From: Flavobacteriales bacterium | Lineage (GTDB): Bacteria; Bacteroidota; Bacteroidia; NS11-12g; UBA9320 | NCBI GenBank assembly: GCA_020635455.1 | Contig: JACJZT010000004.1 | Span: 1-64,000 of the forward strand | Length of the DNA: 64,000 nucleotides | Reading direction: 5' to 3' | Shown: in pieces, positions 18,408-28,155 of the stretch | How the letters are laid out: each line of letters opens with the position of its first letter | How positions within the stretch are numbered: position 1 is the stretch's first letter | Notes under the pieces: generated by a model | Told to the model about the DNA's origin: nothing | The model's input: only the letters and a program-made list of their open reading frames with translations | The model's database searches: none | Translations under genes and position numbers: made by a program

Positions 18408-21400
18408 TTAAAAACTAAGTATATCTTCCTTTTTTTGATTATCTAAAAATTCGCTGAGCTTTTTTATTGTTGCAAACTCAAATAAGGTCCTTAAAGGAAT
18501 CTCATGTTCAAATTTTTCCTTTATCCTGGCGACCACTCGCATGGCTAAAAGCGAATGACCGCCCAGCTCAAAGAAATTATCTTCGATGCCGATCTTCTCT
18601 ACCTCTAACAAATCTTCCCAGATCTTTACCAGGGCCTCTTGCGTTGGGGTCTCTGCTTTAACATAGCTTCCGCTTTTCTGACCCTCTACGTCCACCTCCG
18701 GTAAGGCCTTCTTATCCACCTTGCCATTGGGCGTAAGGGGAATGCTTTCCAACTCCACCCACCACTGTGGGATCATATACTCCGGTAAGAGCTTCTCCAG
18801 TGCTTTTTGGATGTTCTCTTTCGTAGAACCCTTCTTCTTTACCACGTAACCCACCAATCGGTTTGTGCCCGTTTGATCCTTCTTTGCAAGCACCACCGAG
18901 GCGGTGATCCGTCCCGTCTTTTCCAGTGCACTTTCGATCTCACCAAGCTCAATGCGGTAGCCTCTGATCTTTACCTGATCGTCTATTCTTCCTAAGTATT
19001 CGATCTCTCCTTCCTGCGTCCATCTAACTACGTCTCCTGTGCGATATTGACGGCCCTGCGGCGTTTGGATAAACTTCTCCTTTGTCAGTTCCGGTAAGTT
19101 CAAATACCCCTCTGCCAATCCCTTGCCTCCAATGTACAACTCTCCGGGTACCCCGATAGGAACTTCCATACCCCCGGGATCCTTTACATAAAACCTGCTG
19201 TTGGAAAAGGGTTTTCCAATGGGTATGGTCGAATAATTCCGGTCCGGATCGATCGTATGAATGGACTTCCCGATCGTTGCCTCCGTAGGTCCATAGTGAT
19301 TGTATACCCTGCCTCCATAAGACCCTAAACGCTTCAATACTCCCGTCGTCAAACTCTCCCCCCCAAAGATCAGTACCTGCTCCGGCAATAAATTGACCCC
19401 CGAATCACTGTAAAAAGTCCACAATGTCGGAACGATCTTAATGCAATCTATGCCACGGGACTTTATGTATCTCCCCAGTTCCGGTGGAGACCCAAGCTGT
19501 TGGGCAGACAACACATGCAACTGCCCTCCCTGTATCAGAGAACTGAAGATCACCGCATGACCCGCATCAAATACAAGGGGTGAAAAAAGAGCATAACTCC
19601 TGCATCCCTTAAGGCCCGCACTGTCGATCAATCCATAACAATGATCCAGTAAACTCTCATGAGTGATCATCACTCCCTTAGGATGACCCGTGGATCCCGA
19701 GGTGTAGATCACATACATCAAACCTCCCGGTGATGGCTTCTCCGAAAGATCCTCCTCAGAATAGGAAGACTCAAGAACCTCCTGTACATCTACAAATTTT
19801 ATCGCCTTGGCTCTTTGAAGCAATGCCGTCTGAGCGGTGCCTAAAAGTATCCCTGATCCCGTGTCTTTAAGCATATAATCCAACCGCTGCTGTGGGTACT
19901 CCGGGTCGATCGGCACATACGCACCTCCCGATTTGAGGATCCCAAGCATCGCTACGATCATCTCCATGCTACGTTCCATGCACAGGGGTACCAGTGTGTC
20001 TTGGGTAACCCCATGCTTGATCAGGTAATGAGCCAGACGGTTGGAGCGCCGGTTGAGCTCTTGATAACTCATCGTTTTGCCCTCATAAACCAAGGCCGTC
20101 TGATTCGGGGTCTTTTTCACCCGATGCTCAAACAACTCTACGATCGTTTTATCCTTTGGATACTGTACCTCCGTTTGATTGAAACTTTCGATCTGTTTTT
20201 GTTCTTCAGGGCTCAAGAGGCTCAAAGAAGCAATGCTCGCATGAGGGTTCTCAACAAGCCGCTTTGCTAAATGTGAAAAATGGCTCGTTAACCTTTGTAT
20301 CGTTGAGGAATAAAAAAGGTCGGTCTTATATTGTACAACCAATTTTAGGGTATCTGCATTCTCTAATACGCTAAGGGTAAGATCAAACTTGGTTGCCTGA
20401 TACGGTGACGACTCCCGGGTGAGTTTTAAACCTCCCAGCTTTAACTCCGGTACTTCCGGGGTGTTCTGATAGACAAACATCACCTGGAAAAGTGGACTAC
20501 GGCTTAAGTCACGGTCTTTGACCACCGCATCGATCACCTTCTCAAAAGGTACCTCCTGATGCTCATACGCCTCCATCGTCGTTTTGCGTACTCCCTCCAG
20601 CAACTCCTTAAAACTCTTTTGCTTATCTACTTGCGTGCGGATGGCTAGCGTGTTGATGAAAAATCCGATCAGATCTTCCGTCTCCTTATGCTGTCTGCCT
20701 GCAATCGGTGTCCCTACACAAATGTCCTGCTGTGAGTTCGTGTATTTATGCAACAACACCGTAAAGGCCGAAAGCAGCGTCATAAACATCGTACTACCCG
20801 TCTGTGTGCTCAACTTCCTTAATCCCGCTGTCGTCTGTTGGTCCAGCTCAAATCGCTCCGACTTCCCCGTGGTGCCCTGCAGCTTCGGACGAAGCTTATC
20901 CGTCGGTAACTCCAATGGCGCTACTCCCTTGAGCTGTTCCCGCCAATACCTCAACTTCTTCTCCAATACCTCTCCGCTTACATACTTGCGCTGCCAGATC
21001 GAATAATCGCTGTACTGTACCTCCAGGGGCGCTAACTCCGCTTCCCTACCCTCGCATAGCGAATTGTACATCTCCGCTACCTCCTTCACCAAAATCGACG
21101 ACGACCATCCGTCTGATGAAATGTGATGCAAGGTCACCACTAGCCTGTGATGATCCTTGCTGTGTTCGATCAACAAACACCTCAGCATATAGTCTTTACT
21201 CAAGTCAAAGGGACGGCTGATCTCACGGGAGATCTGTGCGCCTATACCCTCCTTCGTGTTTGAAGCTTTCGAACGGCTTAACTGCCAGCCCTCCCAAGGT
21301 AAGATCTGCTGATAACCCTGGCCGCCATCCTCTACGATCACCGTGCGCAACGACTCATGACGCTGAAGAACTCCCTGTATCGATAAAACCAGCTTCTCTA

Positions 21401-24400
21401 CCTCCAGAGTGCCCCTTAAGTTCAATACACTCGGTATGTGATACTGTACACTCCCCTCCAACTTATCGATAAACCACAAGCGCTCCTGGGAATACGACAA
21501 GGGGATCCGTTTGGGACGTTTCGTCTTTTGGATCGGGGGTAAAAGTTCTTCCTCTCCCGAAAGTCTTGTCATCAATCCCGACATCGTTGGATAATTAAAA
21601 ATATCACGGATCCTAATCTCAGCTTTAAACTTCTTGCGAATGGCCGATATCAATCGTATAGCCAGTAAGGAGTGTCCGCCAAGTGCAAAAAAGTCATCTT
21701 CCATATGGATGCCCTCTACCTCCAGAACCTCCTCCCATATACCTGCCATCCGCTGCTCTTCCTGAGTCTTCGGCAAGGTCTGTTGCAAGGACTTCTCCGC
21801 CTCCGGGGCCGGTAGCTTCTTGCGGTCGATCTTCCCGCTTGCAAGCATCGGAAACGAATCCAGCTCCACAACCCTCCCGGGTACCATGTACTCCGGTAGC
21901 TGTGCTCTCAAACGATCCAGCATGCGCGTGCGATCGTAACCCGATAGTGGAATTACATACGCTACCAGGATCTTTATTCCTTGTGAATCCTCCCTCACCT
22001 GTACACTCACCTGCTGCACCTCTGCTGTGCGTTCGATCTGACGCTCGATCTCCTGTGGCTCTATCCGATATCCACGGATCTTTACCTGATCGTCTGTCCT
22101 TCCCAAAAATTCAATGACCCCTTCTTCTGTATAGCGAACCCGGTCGCCCGTTGAATACAACAACCCGTTGCCTCCAATCGGGTCTTTTATAAACTTCTCT
22201 CGGGTCAGCTCCTCCTTGTTGAGGTACCCTGAGCTCACCCCCCGTCCTCCTATGTACAACTCTCCGGGGACTCCGATCCCACTCAACGTCTTGCTTTCAC
22301 TCAGCACGTAAACCACCGTGTTGCCAAAAGGGGCTCCTATGGGTACCGTCCTTGGATAGGCTCCCTCGCGGGGGACACGGTACAACAACTTGCCGATCGT
22401 CGTCTCCGTCGGGCCATAGTGGTTGATCACCTCACAACTCCCTGAAAGGCCATAGATCCTCTCTACGATCCTGCCCGATAAGGCCTCCCCTCCAAAGATC
22501 AACTGACTTTTCGGAAGCAACATCTCCTCCCCTTCACTCAAAGCCTCCCAATGAGACGGTACGATCTTTAAACAATCGATCCCCTGCCTTGTAAAATACT
22601 CCCGTAGGTATACACTATCGCTGCTGCGGGTTTTGCTCATAACGTGCAAGGTACCCCCGCTCAAAAGCGATCCATATACTACCGTATTGCCCAAATCCGT
22701 CGCAATGCTCGATACCAAAGCATAGCTTTTGTTCTTGCTTATCGAAATTTTGTCCTCAAGTCCGCTTACATAATCCATCACCTGATCGTGCGTGATCTTC
22801 ACTCCCTTCGGCTCGCCCGTGGTACCCGACGTGTAGATCACATACCCAAGATCCGAACCCTCAGGAACCTCCGGTAACGGTGTTGCAGAATACCTATCCA
22901 CCTCCGAAGGGTCGATCACACGGATCCCTTCCATCGGATGATCAAGGGACTTACTTACCAAAACCTCCGCGCCGCTGTCCCCCAACATGGACCGTACCCT
23001 GCCCGATGGAAATTCCAGATCGATCGGTACATACGCACCACCGGCCTTCAATATACCCAGCATCCCTACCAGCATCTCTATGCCGCGATCCAGGTATAAA
23101 CCCACCAAACTGCCACGACGTACTCCTGAGTCCCGCAATCCCCTGGCAAGCTTCGTCGACCATGCGTCGAGATCACCGTAACTCAGTGTCCGGTCCTCAA
23201 ACACAACCGCAGGCTCTTTGGAACGTTCAACCGCCTGACGGCTAAAGGACGAAACAATCGTACTGCCCTGCGATACTTCCACAACCGAACGGTTCCAACT
23301 GCCACTCAAAAGCTCCTGCTCCTGATCTGACAACATCGAGATCGCTCCGATCTCCTGTTTCGGATCCTCCGTTACACGCTCCAGTATCGTGCGGTAATGC
23401 TCCAGCATCCTTGAGATCGTCTCCGCCTTGAATAGATCCGTCGAGTATTCGGCCTGAAGATTCAAACCGTTTCGGTTCTCGGAAACATGTATGGTCAGAT
23501 CGAATTTTGAGATCTTGTTTTCGTATCCGAGATTTGTTACTAAAACGTCACCGAATTTTAAGTGTGAACGTTCAGGTGTATTAATAAGAACCAACATTAC
23601 CTGGAAAAGAGGGCTTATCGCAGGGTTGCGGTCCTTTACAACTGCATCAACCACTTTTTCGAATGGAACATCAATGTTTTTGTATGCCTCCAGGTTTTTT
23701 TCCCTTACGGTTGCAAGAAAATCACTAAAAGTCTGGTCAGGCTGCAGGATATTTCGGAAGGTGATCGTGTTCACAAAAAAACCGATCAGGTTCTCCAATT
23801 CCTGTTGTGGCCGGTTGGCTACAGACGCTCCTACACTAATGTCATCCATTGAACAATATTTGTGAAGAAGTACATTAAAAGCAGCAAGCAATGTAATGTA
23901 TAAGGTTGAATCCTGATTAGAATTAAATTCCCGGATTCTGTCGAGTAACGAATTATCCATCGTGATGCCGGTCATGGCACCCCGATAACTTCTGACAGAG
24001 GGACGTGCAAAATCGGTAGGCAGAAGCACAGGGACCTGATCCGATAAAGATCTTTTCCAGAAGTTCAACATATTGTCAAGCAATTCACCCTTTAAATTCT
24101 TTCTCTGCCAGATCGAATAATCAGAATATTGAATGCTTAACTCAGGAAGTTCAGGCATCCTGTTTTCCAGTCTGCTATTATACAACTCGGTAACTTCTTT
24201 GATCATGATCGGAACCGACCATGCATCGGAAGCAATATGATGAATTGTTACCAACAACAAACTTTCCTCCTCGCTTTTTTTATAGTAAACCGCCCGAAGT
24301 TTTAGATCCTTCGAAAGATCAAATGGAACATAAATTAAAGTTCTCAATTTGTCTTCGTCGTTTTCTCCATCAAGATGACTTAGGTCTTTTAGATGCAACA

Positions 24401-27400
24401 GAGAAAATGTATTTGGAGGTAGAATTACCTGATAAGGAATTCCGTTCTTTTCTGTAAAAACGGTTCTTAATACGCTATGTCGATTGACCAGAGAACGTAT
24501 GGAATACTCAAGAATATCGACATTTACAGCACCGGTCAATCGAAGTAATGTGGGAGAATTGTATTGGCTTGTGCCATGCAATTTATCAATAAACCACAAT
24601 CGTTCCTGACTAAACGACAGCGGAATTTCAGACATAACAGGTGATCGTACGATCTTCGGCAAAAGATCTTTATTACCATAATCTTCAATTAATTTTATCA
24701 TTTCCCTTATGGTTGGGTAATCGAAGACATCTCCAATAGGCAATTCAACGTTAAACCGTTTTCTAACTGATGCCACCAACCTGATGGCAAGCAAGGAATG
24801 ACCTCCAAGATCAAAAAAATCATCCTCCAAGCCAATGGATTCCAATTCAAGGATTTCAGACCAGATCCCCGCAAGCAATTTTTCATTCTCAGTTTCCGGC
24901 AAAAGCTTAATCTGAGGTCTATGGGTCACGAGTCCAATGAGGCTTTTCTGATCTATTTTACCGTTAGGTAGTAATGGAAATTCTTTTACCCTTAATATAA
25001 GGTCAGGGATCATGTACTCCGGCAGAAATTGATTTAAATGCATCCTGATCTTTTCGTCAGGTATCTCATTTTCTGAAATGTAAAAACCTTTCAATTTAAG
25101 ATTTCCTTCCGATTGTTTATCTGCAAAAACACAGGATCGTTCAATCCCCGGATATTGATTTAATTGATGATTGATCTCAGAAAGTTCTATCCTGTACCCA
25201 CGGATCTTTATCTGATCGTCAATTCTTCCGATATATTCTATCTCATCGTATTTATTTAACCTTACCTTATCGCCTGTAGCATAGGTCCTGTATGAATTGC
25301 CACCAAAAACCAGGTCGAGAAACTTGCTCTTATTAAGATCATTCTCATTTAGGTAACCTTTTGAAACTCCCGTACCCGCAATGTGTAATTCACCCGGAAT
25401 CCCGGTCGGGGATAGTGATCTTGAAGGATTTAAAATAAAAACCTGTGTATTGCCAAAGGGTTTTCCAATCGGAATGTTTTGAGGATAATTTCTCTGAAAA
25501 TCTACTTTGTGTACCAATTTACCAATGGTAGTTTCCGTGGGGCCATAATGATTCATTACTGCTCCGGAGTACCCTGACCTTCGGATCAACCCTATGGTTT
25601 CAGAATTGAGTATTTCACCTCCAAATACCAAAAGTTTATCGGGTAAAAGAACTTTAAATTCTTTTGACAAAGCTAACCAATGGGATGGTACTATTTTTAG
25701 ACAATCAATTCTGTTTTCGGCAAAATAGGACAAGATCCGATTCGGGTCTTTTGAGAGTTCAGCATCGGCTATGTGCAGAGTACCTCCTGTAAAAAGCGCT
25801 CCAAAAAGAGAAGTGTTTCCAAGATCAGTTGAAATACCCGATATCAGCATAAAACTTTTGCAGGCATTGAAAGGATCTACACCTGCGATGCCATGAAGGT
25901 AATCAAGCAAATTTGCATGACTTATCTGCACTCCTTTGGGAGTACCTGTAGATCCTGAAGTATAGATCACATAAGCGGTTTGGTTTTCCTCAAAACTTAC
26001 CTTTTCAGGATACGGATCGTACCGGGAGATCGTACTAACAGAAATTGGACTAATACCGGCCGGATACTTTACCTTCTGATTACTTATTACGACATTCGAG
26101 CCCGAATCCCGGAGAATGTGTCCTAGTCTTTCAGCAGGAGTTGACTCATCAATTGGAACGTAAGCGGCACCGGCTTTCAGAACCCCATAAATGGCCACGA
26201 TCTGATCTACCCCCTTATTCAAATGGATCGGAACCATCGCATTCCTTTTTACTCCATTTTCCTGCAAAGCCTTTGCTAACCTTGAAGAAAGGTCATCCAG
26301 GGTTTTATAATCCAATGCTTTTTCACGACTTTTAATTGCAATGTTTTCAGGAAACATCCTTGTGTTTCTGTTCAGAATATCCATTAAGGTTTTTAAACCT
26401 TTTTCCGGATTGCATTTCGAGTTCAGGTTGAGTAATTTATGTTCTTCTGCCTTGTCTGTTAATTTGATATGGGCAATTTGAATATCCGGATCATCTGAAA
26501 CGGCTCTCAGAAGGTTGGTAAAATGAGCTGCTAAATTTTTAATACTAAATTCCGAAAAAAGTTCCGTTGAATATTCAATGTTTACTTTCAGACCCGATCT
26601 GACTTCTCTGGTGTGTAGAGTTAAATCAAACTTCGAAATTTTATTCCCGTACGAAAATGGCTCCAGGTTAGATGTCCCAAATTTCAAACCTGTACTTTCA
26701 GGTGTATTAATCAGGACCAACATTACCTGAAATAGTGGGCTGACGCTAAGGTCCCTCTCTTTTACGACGGATTCAACAATTCTTTCAAATGGGATCTCCT
26801 GATGTTGATAGGCATCCAGGGTAACTTTCCTGACATCCTTTAAAAGTGCCCGGAACGTTTGATCGAAATGTAGCTCATTTCGGATAACCAGAGTATTGAC
26901 AAAAAAACCAATTAGGTTTTCGAGTTCCTTCTTCGGACGATTTGCAACCGAGGTCCCGACGTTGATATCGCTTTGACCGGAATAATGAAATAAAAGTACC
27001 TTAAAGGCACTCATTAAACCCATAAATAAGGTACAGTCGTCCTTTTTGACAACTTTTTTAAAGTCATCAATTAATTTTGCTTCAATAAAGAACGTATAAT
27101 TGTCACCTTTATTGGTTTTTACCTTGGGTCTTGGTTTTTCACCGTAAAGCAATAATGGTTTTGAACCGGCAAGATTCTTTTCCCAGTAATTTATCTTACG
27201 GTTGAGTTCAGCTTCCGTAAATTGTTTTCTCTGCCATAAAGCGAAATCCGGGTATTGGATCGCCAGTGTTTGATATTCAGGTTCCTTATGGTTTAGAATT
27301 GCCTTATACCCTTCCAGGATCTCAGAGATCAATATCGGCATCGACCATGCATCAAAAGCAATATGATGCAACGTAAAAACAAGGTAACTGAATTCTGAAC

Positions 27401-27998
27401 CGGTACGAATCATATCCACTCTGAGCATATGATCCGATTCCAGATCAAAGGGTTTCTTAACCAATTTGTCAATGAACAAATTCAAATCATAGGTATCCTC
27501 AGAAGCATCTTCAAAAAAATGATGACCAATTTCAAAATTTCCCGTGGATAAACTTTTCTGATAAACATTTCCTTCAAATTCGTAATAAACCGTTCTTAAA
27601 ATTTCGTGACGGTCGATTACTTTAGTAAGAGAATTTATCAGGGGTTCAAGGTCAAAATCGCCTGTTATCCGGTAAACATTTGAACTGTGGTATTGAGTGC
27701 TCCCCTGTAATTTGTGTATAAACCAAAGTCTTTCCTGATTATAAGATAATGGGATCCTTAATTCCTGACTTCGGGGAATAGCTATTAATTTGTTGGCGTC
27801 CTGCACAGAAGCCTTTGGTACAAAATCCTCTGATTCCAAATATTCAATGATTTGTTCCTTATTGGCGCGAATGTCTCGGAGAAGTATCTCACTAATGGTA
27901 TGGTTTTCAGGAACATGAAGCTGAAGCTTGGAATCATTGACCGAAAGATCTATGTTCTGGGCTTTGGCATCTGTTAGTATTTTCAGAATGTTTTTCAT
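18408..27998 (-). CDS. NRPS-3: three-module non-ribosomal peptide synthetase with N-terminal TubC-type docking domain
   Basis: 3,196 residues, complete. ATG 27996-27998 is chosen because a TubC_N-like docking domain begins at residue 2. Domains by rough residue: docking 1-55, C 75-520, A 535-1025, T 1037-1105, C 1117-1557, A 1570-2067, T 2077-2147, C 2157-2597, A 2610-3107, T 3120-3187. Pocket readings are DLTKVGHIGK (Asp), DLTKIGHIGK (Asp) and DAAKIGHIGK (X). There is no epimerase, methyltransferase or thioesterase, so the chain passes to NRPS-4. Module 1 is AT-rich and unique, whereas modules 2 and 3 are largely made of blocks repeated in NRPS-1 and NRPS-4. It follows a 255-bp gap after NRPS-2, and its TAA is only 3 bp from the NRPS-4 ATG, so the two are surely co-transcribed. 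The C-terminal tail KKEDILSF may be a short docking strand. Confidence 0.97.
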   Translation of the reverse strand: MKNILKILTDAKAQNIDLSVNDSKLQLHVPENHTISEILLRDIRANKEQIIEYLESEDFVPKASVQDANKLIAIPRSQELRIPLSYNQERLWFIHKLQGSTQYHSSNVYRITGDFDLEPLINSLTKVIDRHEILRTVYYEFEGNVYQKSLSTGNFEIGHHFFEDASEDTYDLNLFIDKLVKKPFDLESDHMLRVDMIRTGSEFSYLVFTLHHIAFDAWSMPILISEILEGYKAILNHKEPEYQTLAIQYPDFALWQRKQFTEAELNRKINYWEKNLAGSKPLLLYGEKPRPKVKTNKGDNYTFFIEAKLIDDFKKVVKKDDCTLFMGLMSAFKVLLFHYSGQSDINVGTSVANRPKKELENLIGFFVNTLVIRNELHFDQTFRALLKDVRKVTLDAYQHQEIPFERIVESVVKERDLSVSPLFQVMLVLINTPESTGLKFGTSNLEPFSYGNKISKFDLTLHTREVRSGLKVNIEYSTELFSEFSIKNLAAHFTNLLRAVSDDPDIQIAHIKLTDKAEEHKLLNLNSKCNPEKGLKTLMDILNRNTRMFPENIAIKSREKALDYKTLDDLSSRLAKALQENGVKRNAMVPIHLNKGVDQIVAIYGVLKAGAAYVPIDESTPAERLGHILRDSGSNVVISNQKVKYPAGISPISVSTISRYDPYPEKVSFEENQTAYVIYTSGSTGTPKGVQISHANLLDYLHGIAGVDPFNACKSFMLISGISTDLGNTSLFGALFTGGTLHIADAELSKDPNRILSYFAENRIDCLKIVPSHWLALSKEFKVLLPDKLLVFGGEILNSETIGLIRRSGYSGAVMNHYGPTETTIGKLVHKVDFQRNYPQNIPIGKPFGNTQVFILNPSRSLSPTGIPGELHIAGTGVSKGYLNENDLNKSKFLDLVFGGNSYRTYATGDKVRLNKYDEIEYIGRIDDQIKIRGYRIELSEINHQLNQYPGIERSCVFADKQSEGNLKLKGFYISENEIPDEKIRMHLNQFLPEYMIPDLILRVKEFPLLPNGKIDQKSLIGLVTHRPQIKLLPETENEKLLAGIWSEILELESIGLEDDFFDLGGHSLLAIRLVASVRKRFNVELPIGDVFDYPTIREMIKLIEDYGNKDLLPKIVRSPVMSEIPLSFSQERLWFIDKLHGTSQYNSPTLLRLTGAVNVDILEYSIRSLVNRHSVLRTVFTEKNGIPYQVILPPNTFSLLHLKDLSHLDGENDEDKLRTLIYVPFDLSKDLKLRAVYYKKSEEESLLLVTIHHIASDAWSVPIMIKEVTELYNSRLENRMPELPELSIQYSDYSIWQRKNLKGELLDNMLNFWKRSLSDQVPVLLPTDFARPSVRSYRGAMTGITMDNSLLDRIREFNSNQDSTLYITLLAAFNVLLHKYCSMDDISVGASVANRPQQELENLIGFFVNTITFRNILQPDQTFSDFLATVREKNLEAYKNIDVPFEKVVDAVVKDRNPAISPLFQVMLVLINTPERSHLKFGDVLVTNLGYENKISKFDLTIHVSENRNGLNLQAEYSTDLFKAETISRMLEHYRTILERVTEDPKQEIGAISMLSDQEQELLSGSWNRSVVEVSQGSTIVSSFSRQAVERSKEPAVVFEDRTLSYGDLDAWSTKLARGLRDSGVRRGSLVGLYLDRGIEMLVGMLGILKAGGAYVPIDLEFPSGRVRSMLGDSGAEVLVSKSLDHPMEGIRVIDPSEVDRYSATPLPEVPEGSDLGYVIYTSGTTGEPKGVKITHDQVMDYVSGLEDKISISKNKSYALVSSIATDLGNTVVYGSLLSGGTLHVMSKTRSSDSVYLREYFTRQGIDCLKIVPSHWEALSEGEEMLLPKSQLIFGGEALSGRIVERIYGLSGSCEVINHYGPTETTIGKLLYRVPREGAYPRTVPIGAPFGNTVVYVLSESKTLSGIGVPGELYIGGRGVSSGYLNKEELTREKFIKDPIGGNGLLYSTGDRVRYTEEGVIEFLGRTDDQVKIRGYRIEPQEIERQIERTAEVQQVSVQVREDSQGIKILVAYVIPLSGYDRTRMLDRLRAQLPEYMVPGRVVELDSFPMLASGKIDRKKLPAPEAEKSLQQTLPKTQEEQRMAGIWEEVLEVEGIHMEDDFFALGGHSLLAIRLISAIRKKFKAEIRIRDIFNYPTMSGLMTRLSGEEELLPPIQKTKRPKRIPLSYSQERLWFIDKLEGSVQYHIPSVLNLRGTLEVEKLVLSIQGVLQRHESLRTVIVEDGGQGYQQILPWEGWQLSRSKASNTKEGIGAQISREISRPFDLSKDYMLRCLLIEHSKDHHRLVVTLHHISSDGWSSSILVKEVAEMYNSLCEGREAELAPLEVQYSDYSIWQRKYVSGEVLEKKLRYWREQLKGVAPLELPTDKLRPKLQGTTGKSERFELDQQTTAGLRKLSTQTGSTMFMTLLSAFTVLLHKYTNSQQDICVGTPIAGRQHKETEDLIGFFINTLAIRTQVDKQKSFKELLEGVRKTTMEAYEHQEVPFEKVIDAVVKDRDLSRSPLFQVMFVYQNTPEVPELKLGGLKLTRESSPYQATKFDLTLSVLENADTLKLVVQYKTDLFYSSTIQRLTSHFSHLAKRLVENPHASIASLSLLSPEEQKQIESFNQTEVQYPKDKTIVELFEHRVKKTPNQTALVYEGKTMSYQELNRRSNRLAHYLIKHGVTQDTLVPLCMERSMEMIVAMLGILKSGGAYVPIDPEYPQQRLDYMLKDTGSGILLGTAQTALLQRAKAIKFVDVQEVLESSYSEEDLSEKPSPGGLMYVIYTSGSTGHPKGVMITHESLLDHCYGLIDSAGLKGCRSYALFSPLVFDAGHAVIFSSLIQGGQLHVLSAQQLGSPPELGRYIKSRGIDCIKIVPTLWTFYSDSGVNLLPEQVLIFGGESLTTGVLKRLGSYGGRVYNHYGPTEATIGKSIHTIDPDRNYSTIPIGKPFSNSRFYVKDPGGMEVPIGVPGELYIGGKGLAEGYLNLPELTKEKFIQTPQGRQYRTGDVVRWTQEGEIEYLGRIDDQVKIRGYRIELGEIESALEKTGRITASVVLAKKDQTGTNRLVGYVVKKKGSTKENIQKALEKLLPEYMIPQWWVELESIPLTPNGKVDKKALPEVDVEGQKSGSYVKAETPTQEALVKIWEDLLEVEKIGIEDNFFELGGHSLLAMRVVARIKEKFEHEIPLRTLFEFATIKKLSEFLDNQKKEDILSF
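18541..21545 (-). repeat. 3,005-bp C-A-T unit in NRPS-3 (third copy)
   Basis: Same length as 12064-15068 and 52165-55169. The copied unit ends in the middle of the carrier domain, just after the LGGHS region. Confidence 0.9.
20481..21545 (-). repeat. 1,065-bp condensation-domain repeat, copy 3 (module c3)
   Basis: Part of the 3,005-bp repeat. Shares an aacttatcg variant with copies in a3 and a4 where d2, d4 and a5 have aacttgtcg. Confidence 0.9.
21546..23453 (-). repeat. 1,908-bp Asp adenylation unit, NRPS-3 copy
   Basis: Partner of 8820-10727. In both copies the next block upstream in coordinates differs, showing that the unit moved independently of its C domain. Confidence 0.88.
21560..24650 (-). 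other. NRPS-3 module c2: C-A-T, predicted Asp
   Basis: C domain HHIASDAWS, A domain DLTKIGHIGK, T domain ALGGHS. From the end of the C domain through the T domain (21546-23453) it is near-identical to module d3 of NRPS-4, except for a patch of roughly 50 bp in the T domain near 21595-21645 where the two differ strongly. Confidence 0.86.
24690..27780 (-). other. NRPS-3 module c1: C-A-T, predicted Asp
   Basis: C domain with HHIAFDAWS and the QVMLVLINTPE ending typical of the Asp modules here. The A domain reads STDLGNT, K278, V299, G301, NHYGPTETTIG: DLTKVGHIGK, the classical Asp code. T domain DLGGHS with IGDVFDYPT. AT-rich and not repeated elsewhere. Confidence 0.87.
27834..27998 (-). other. 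TubC_N-like docking domain of NRPS-3
   Basis: Residues 1-55, ending in IRANKEQIIEYLES, follow the helix-strand-strand-helix pattern of TubC N-terminal docking domains, which receive the C-terminal tail of the upstream synthetase. This fits a hand-over from the last T domain of NRPS-2. Confidence 0.75.
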
Positions 27999-28080
27999 TG
28001 TTTTTCAGGCCAATCAAGCTTATAATTTTGGTGAATTATTCTCTGTTTCCTGACCAGATCAAAGGATTTTTTAACAGCAT

Positions 28081-28088
28081 CAAATATA
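28081..28088 (-). promoter_or_regulatory. Possible Bacteroidota-type -7 box upstream of NRPS-3
   Basis: The minus strand reads TATATTTG, matching the TAnnTTTG consensus of Bacteroidota sigma-A-like promoters. It lies about 80 bp before the NRPS-3 ATG. No good TTG -33 element is present at the right distance, so the call is tentative. Confidence 0.35.
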
Positions 28089-28143
28089 CATTCATTATGC
28101 CTTTTAAGGTAAAAAAACGACAGATAATTCTATTGAAAAGTGT

Positions 28144-28155
28144 TGATAATTATCA
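28144..28155. promoter_or_regulatory. Perfect 12-bp palindrome TGATAATTATCA
   Basis: Perfect inverted repeat about 55 bp upstream of the putative -7 box of NRPS-3. Could be a binding site for a dimeric regulator, or chance in AT-rich DNA. It has too little GC to act as an intrinsic terminator. Confidence 0.3.

Larger units (their letters stand above)
18440..21545 (-). other. NRPS-3 module c3: C-A-T, unusual pocket DAAKIGHIGK (X)
   Basis: C domain HHISSDGWS, A domain DAAKIGHIGK, T domain ELGGHS. The 3,005 bp at 18541-21545 are near-identical to modules a4 and d2. The last part of the T domain (below 18541) is AT-rich and unique, so the copied block ends inside the carrier domain. Confidence 0.86.
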
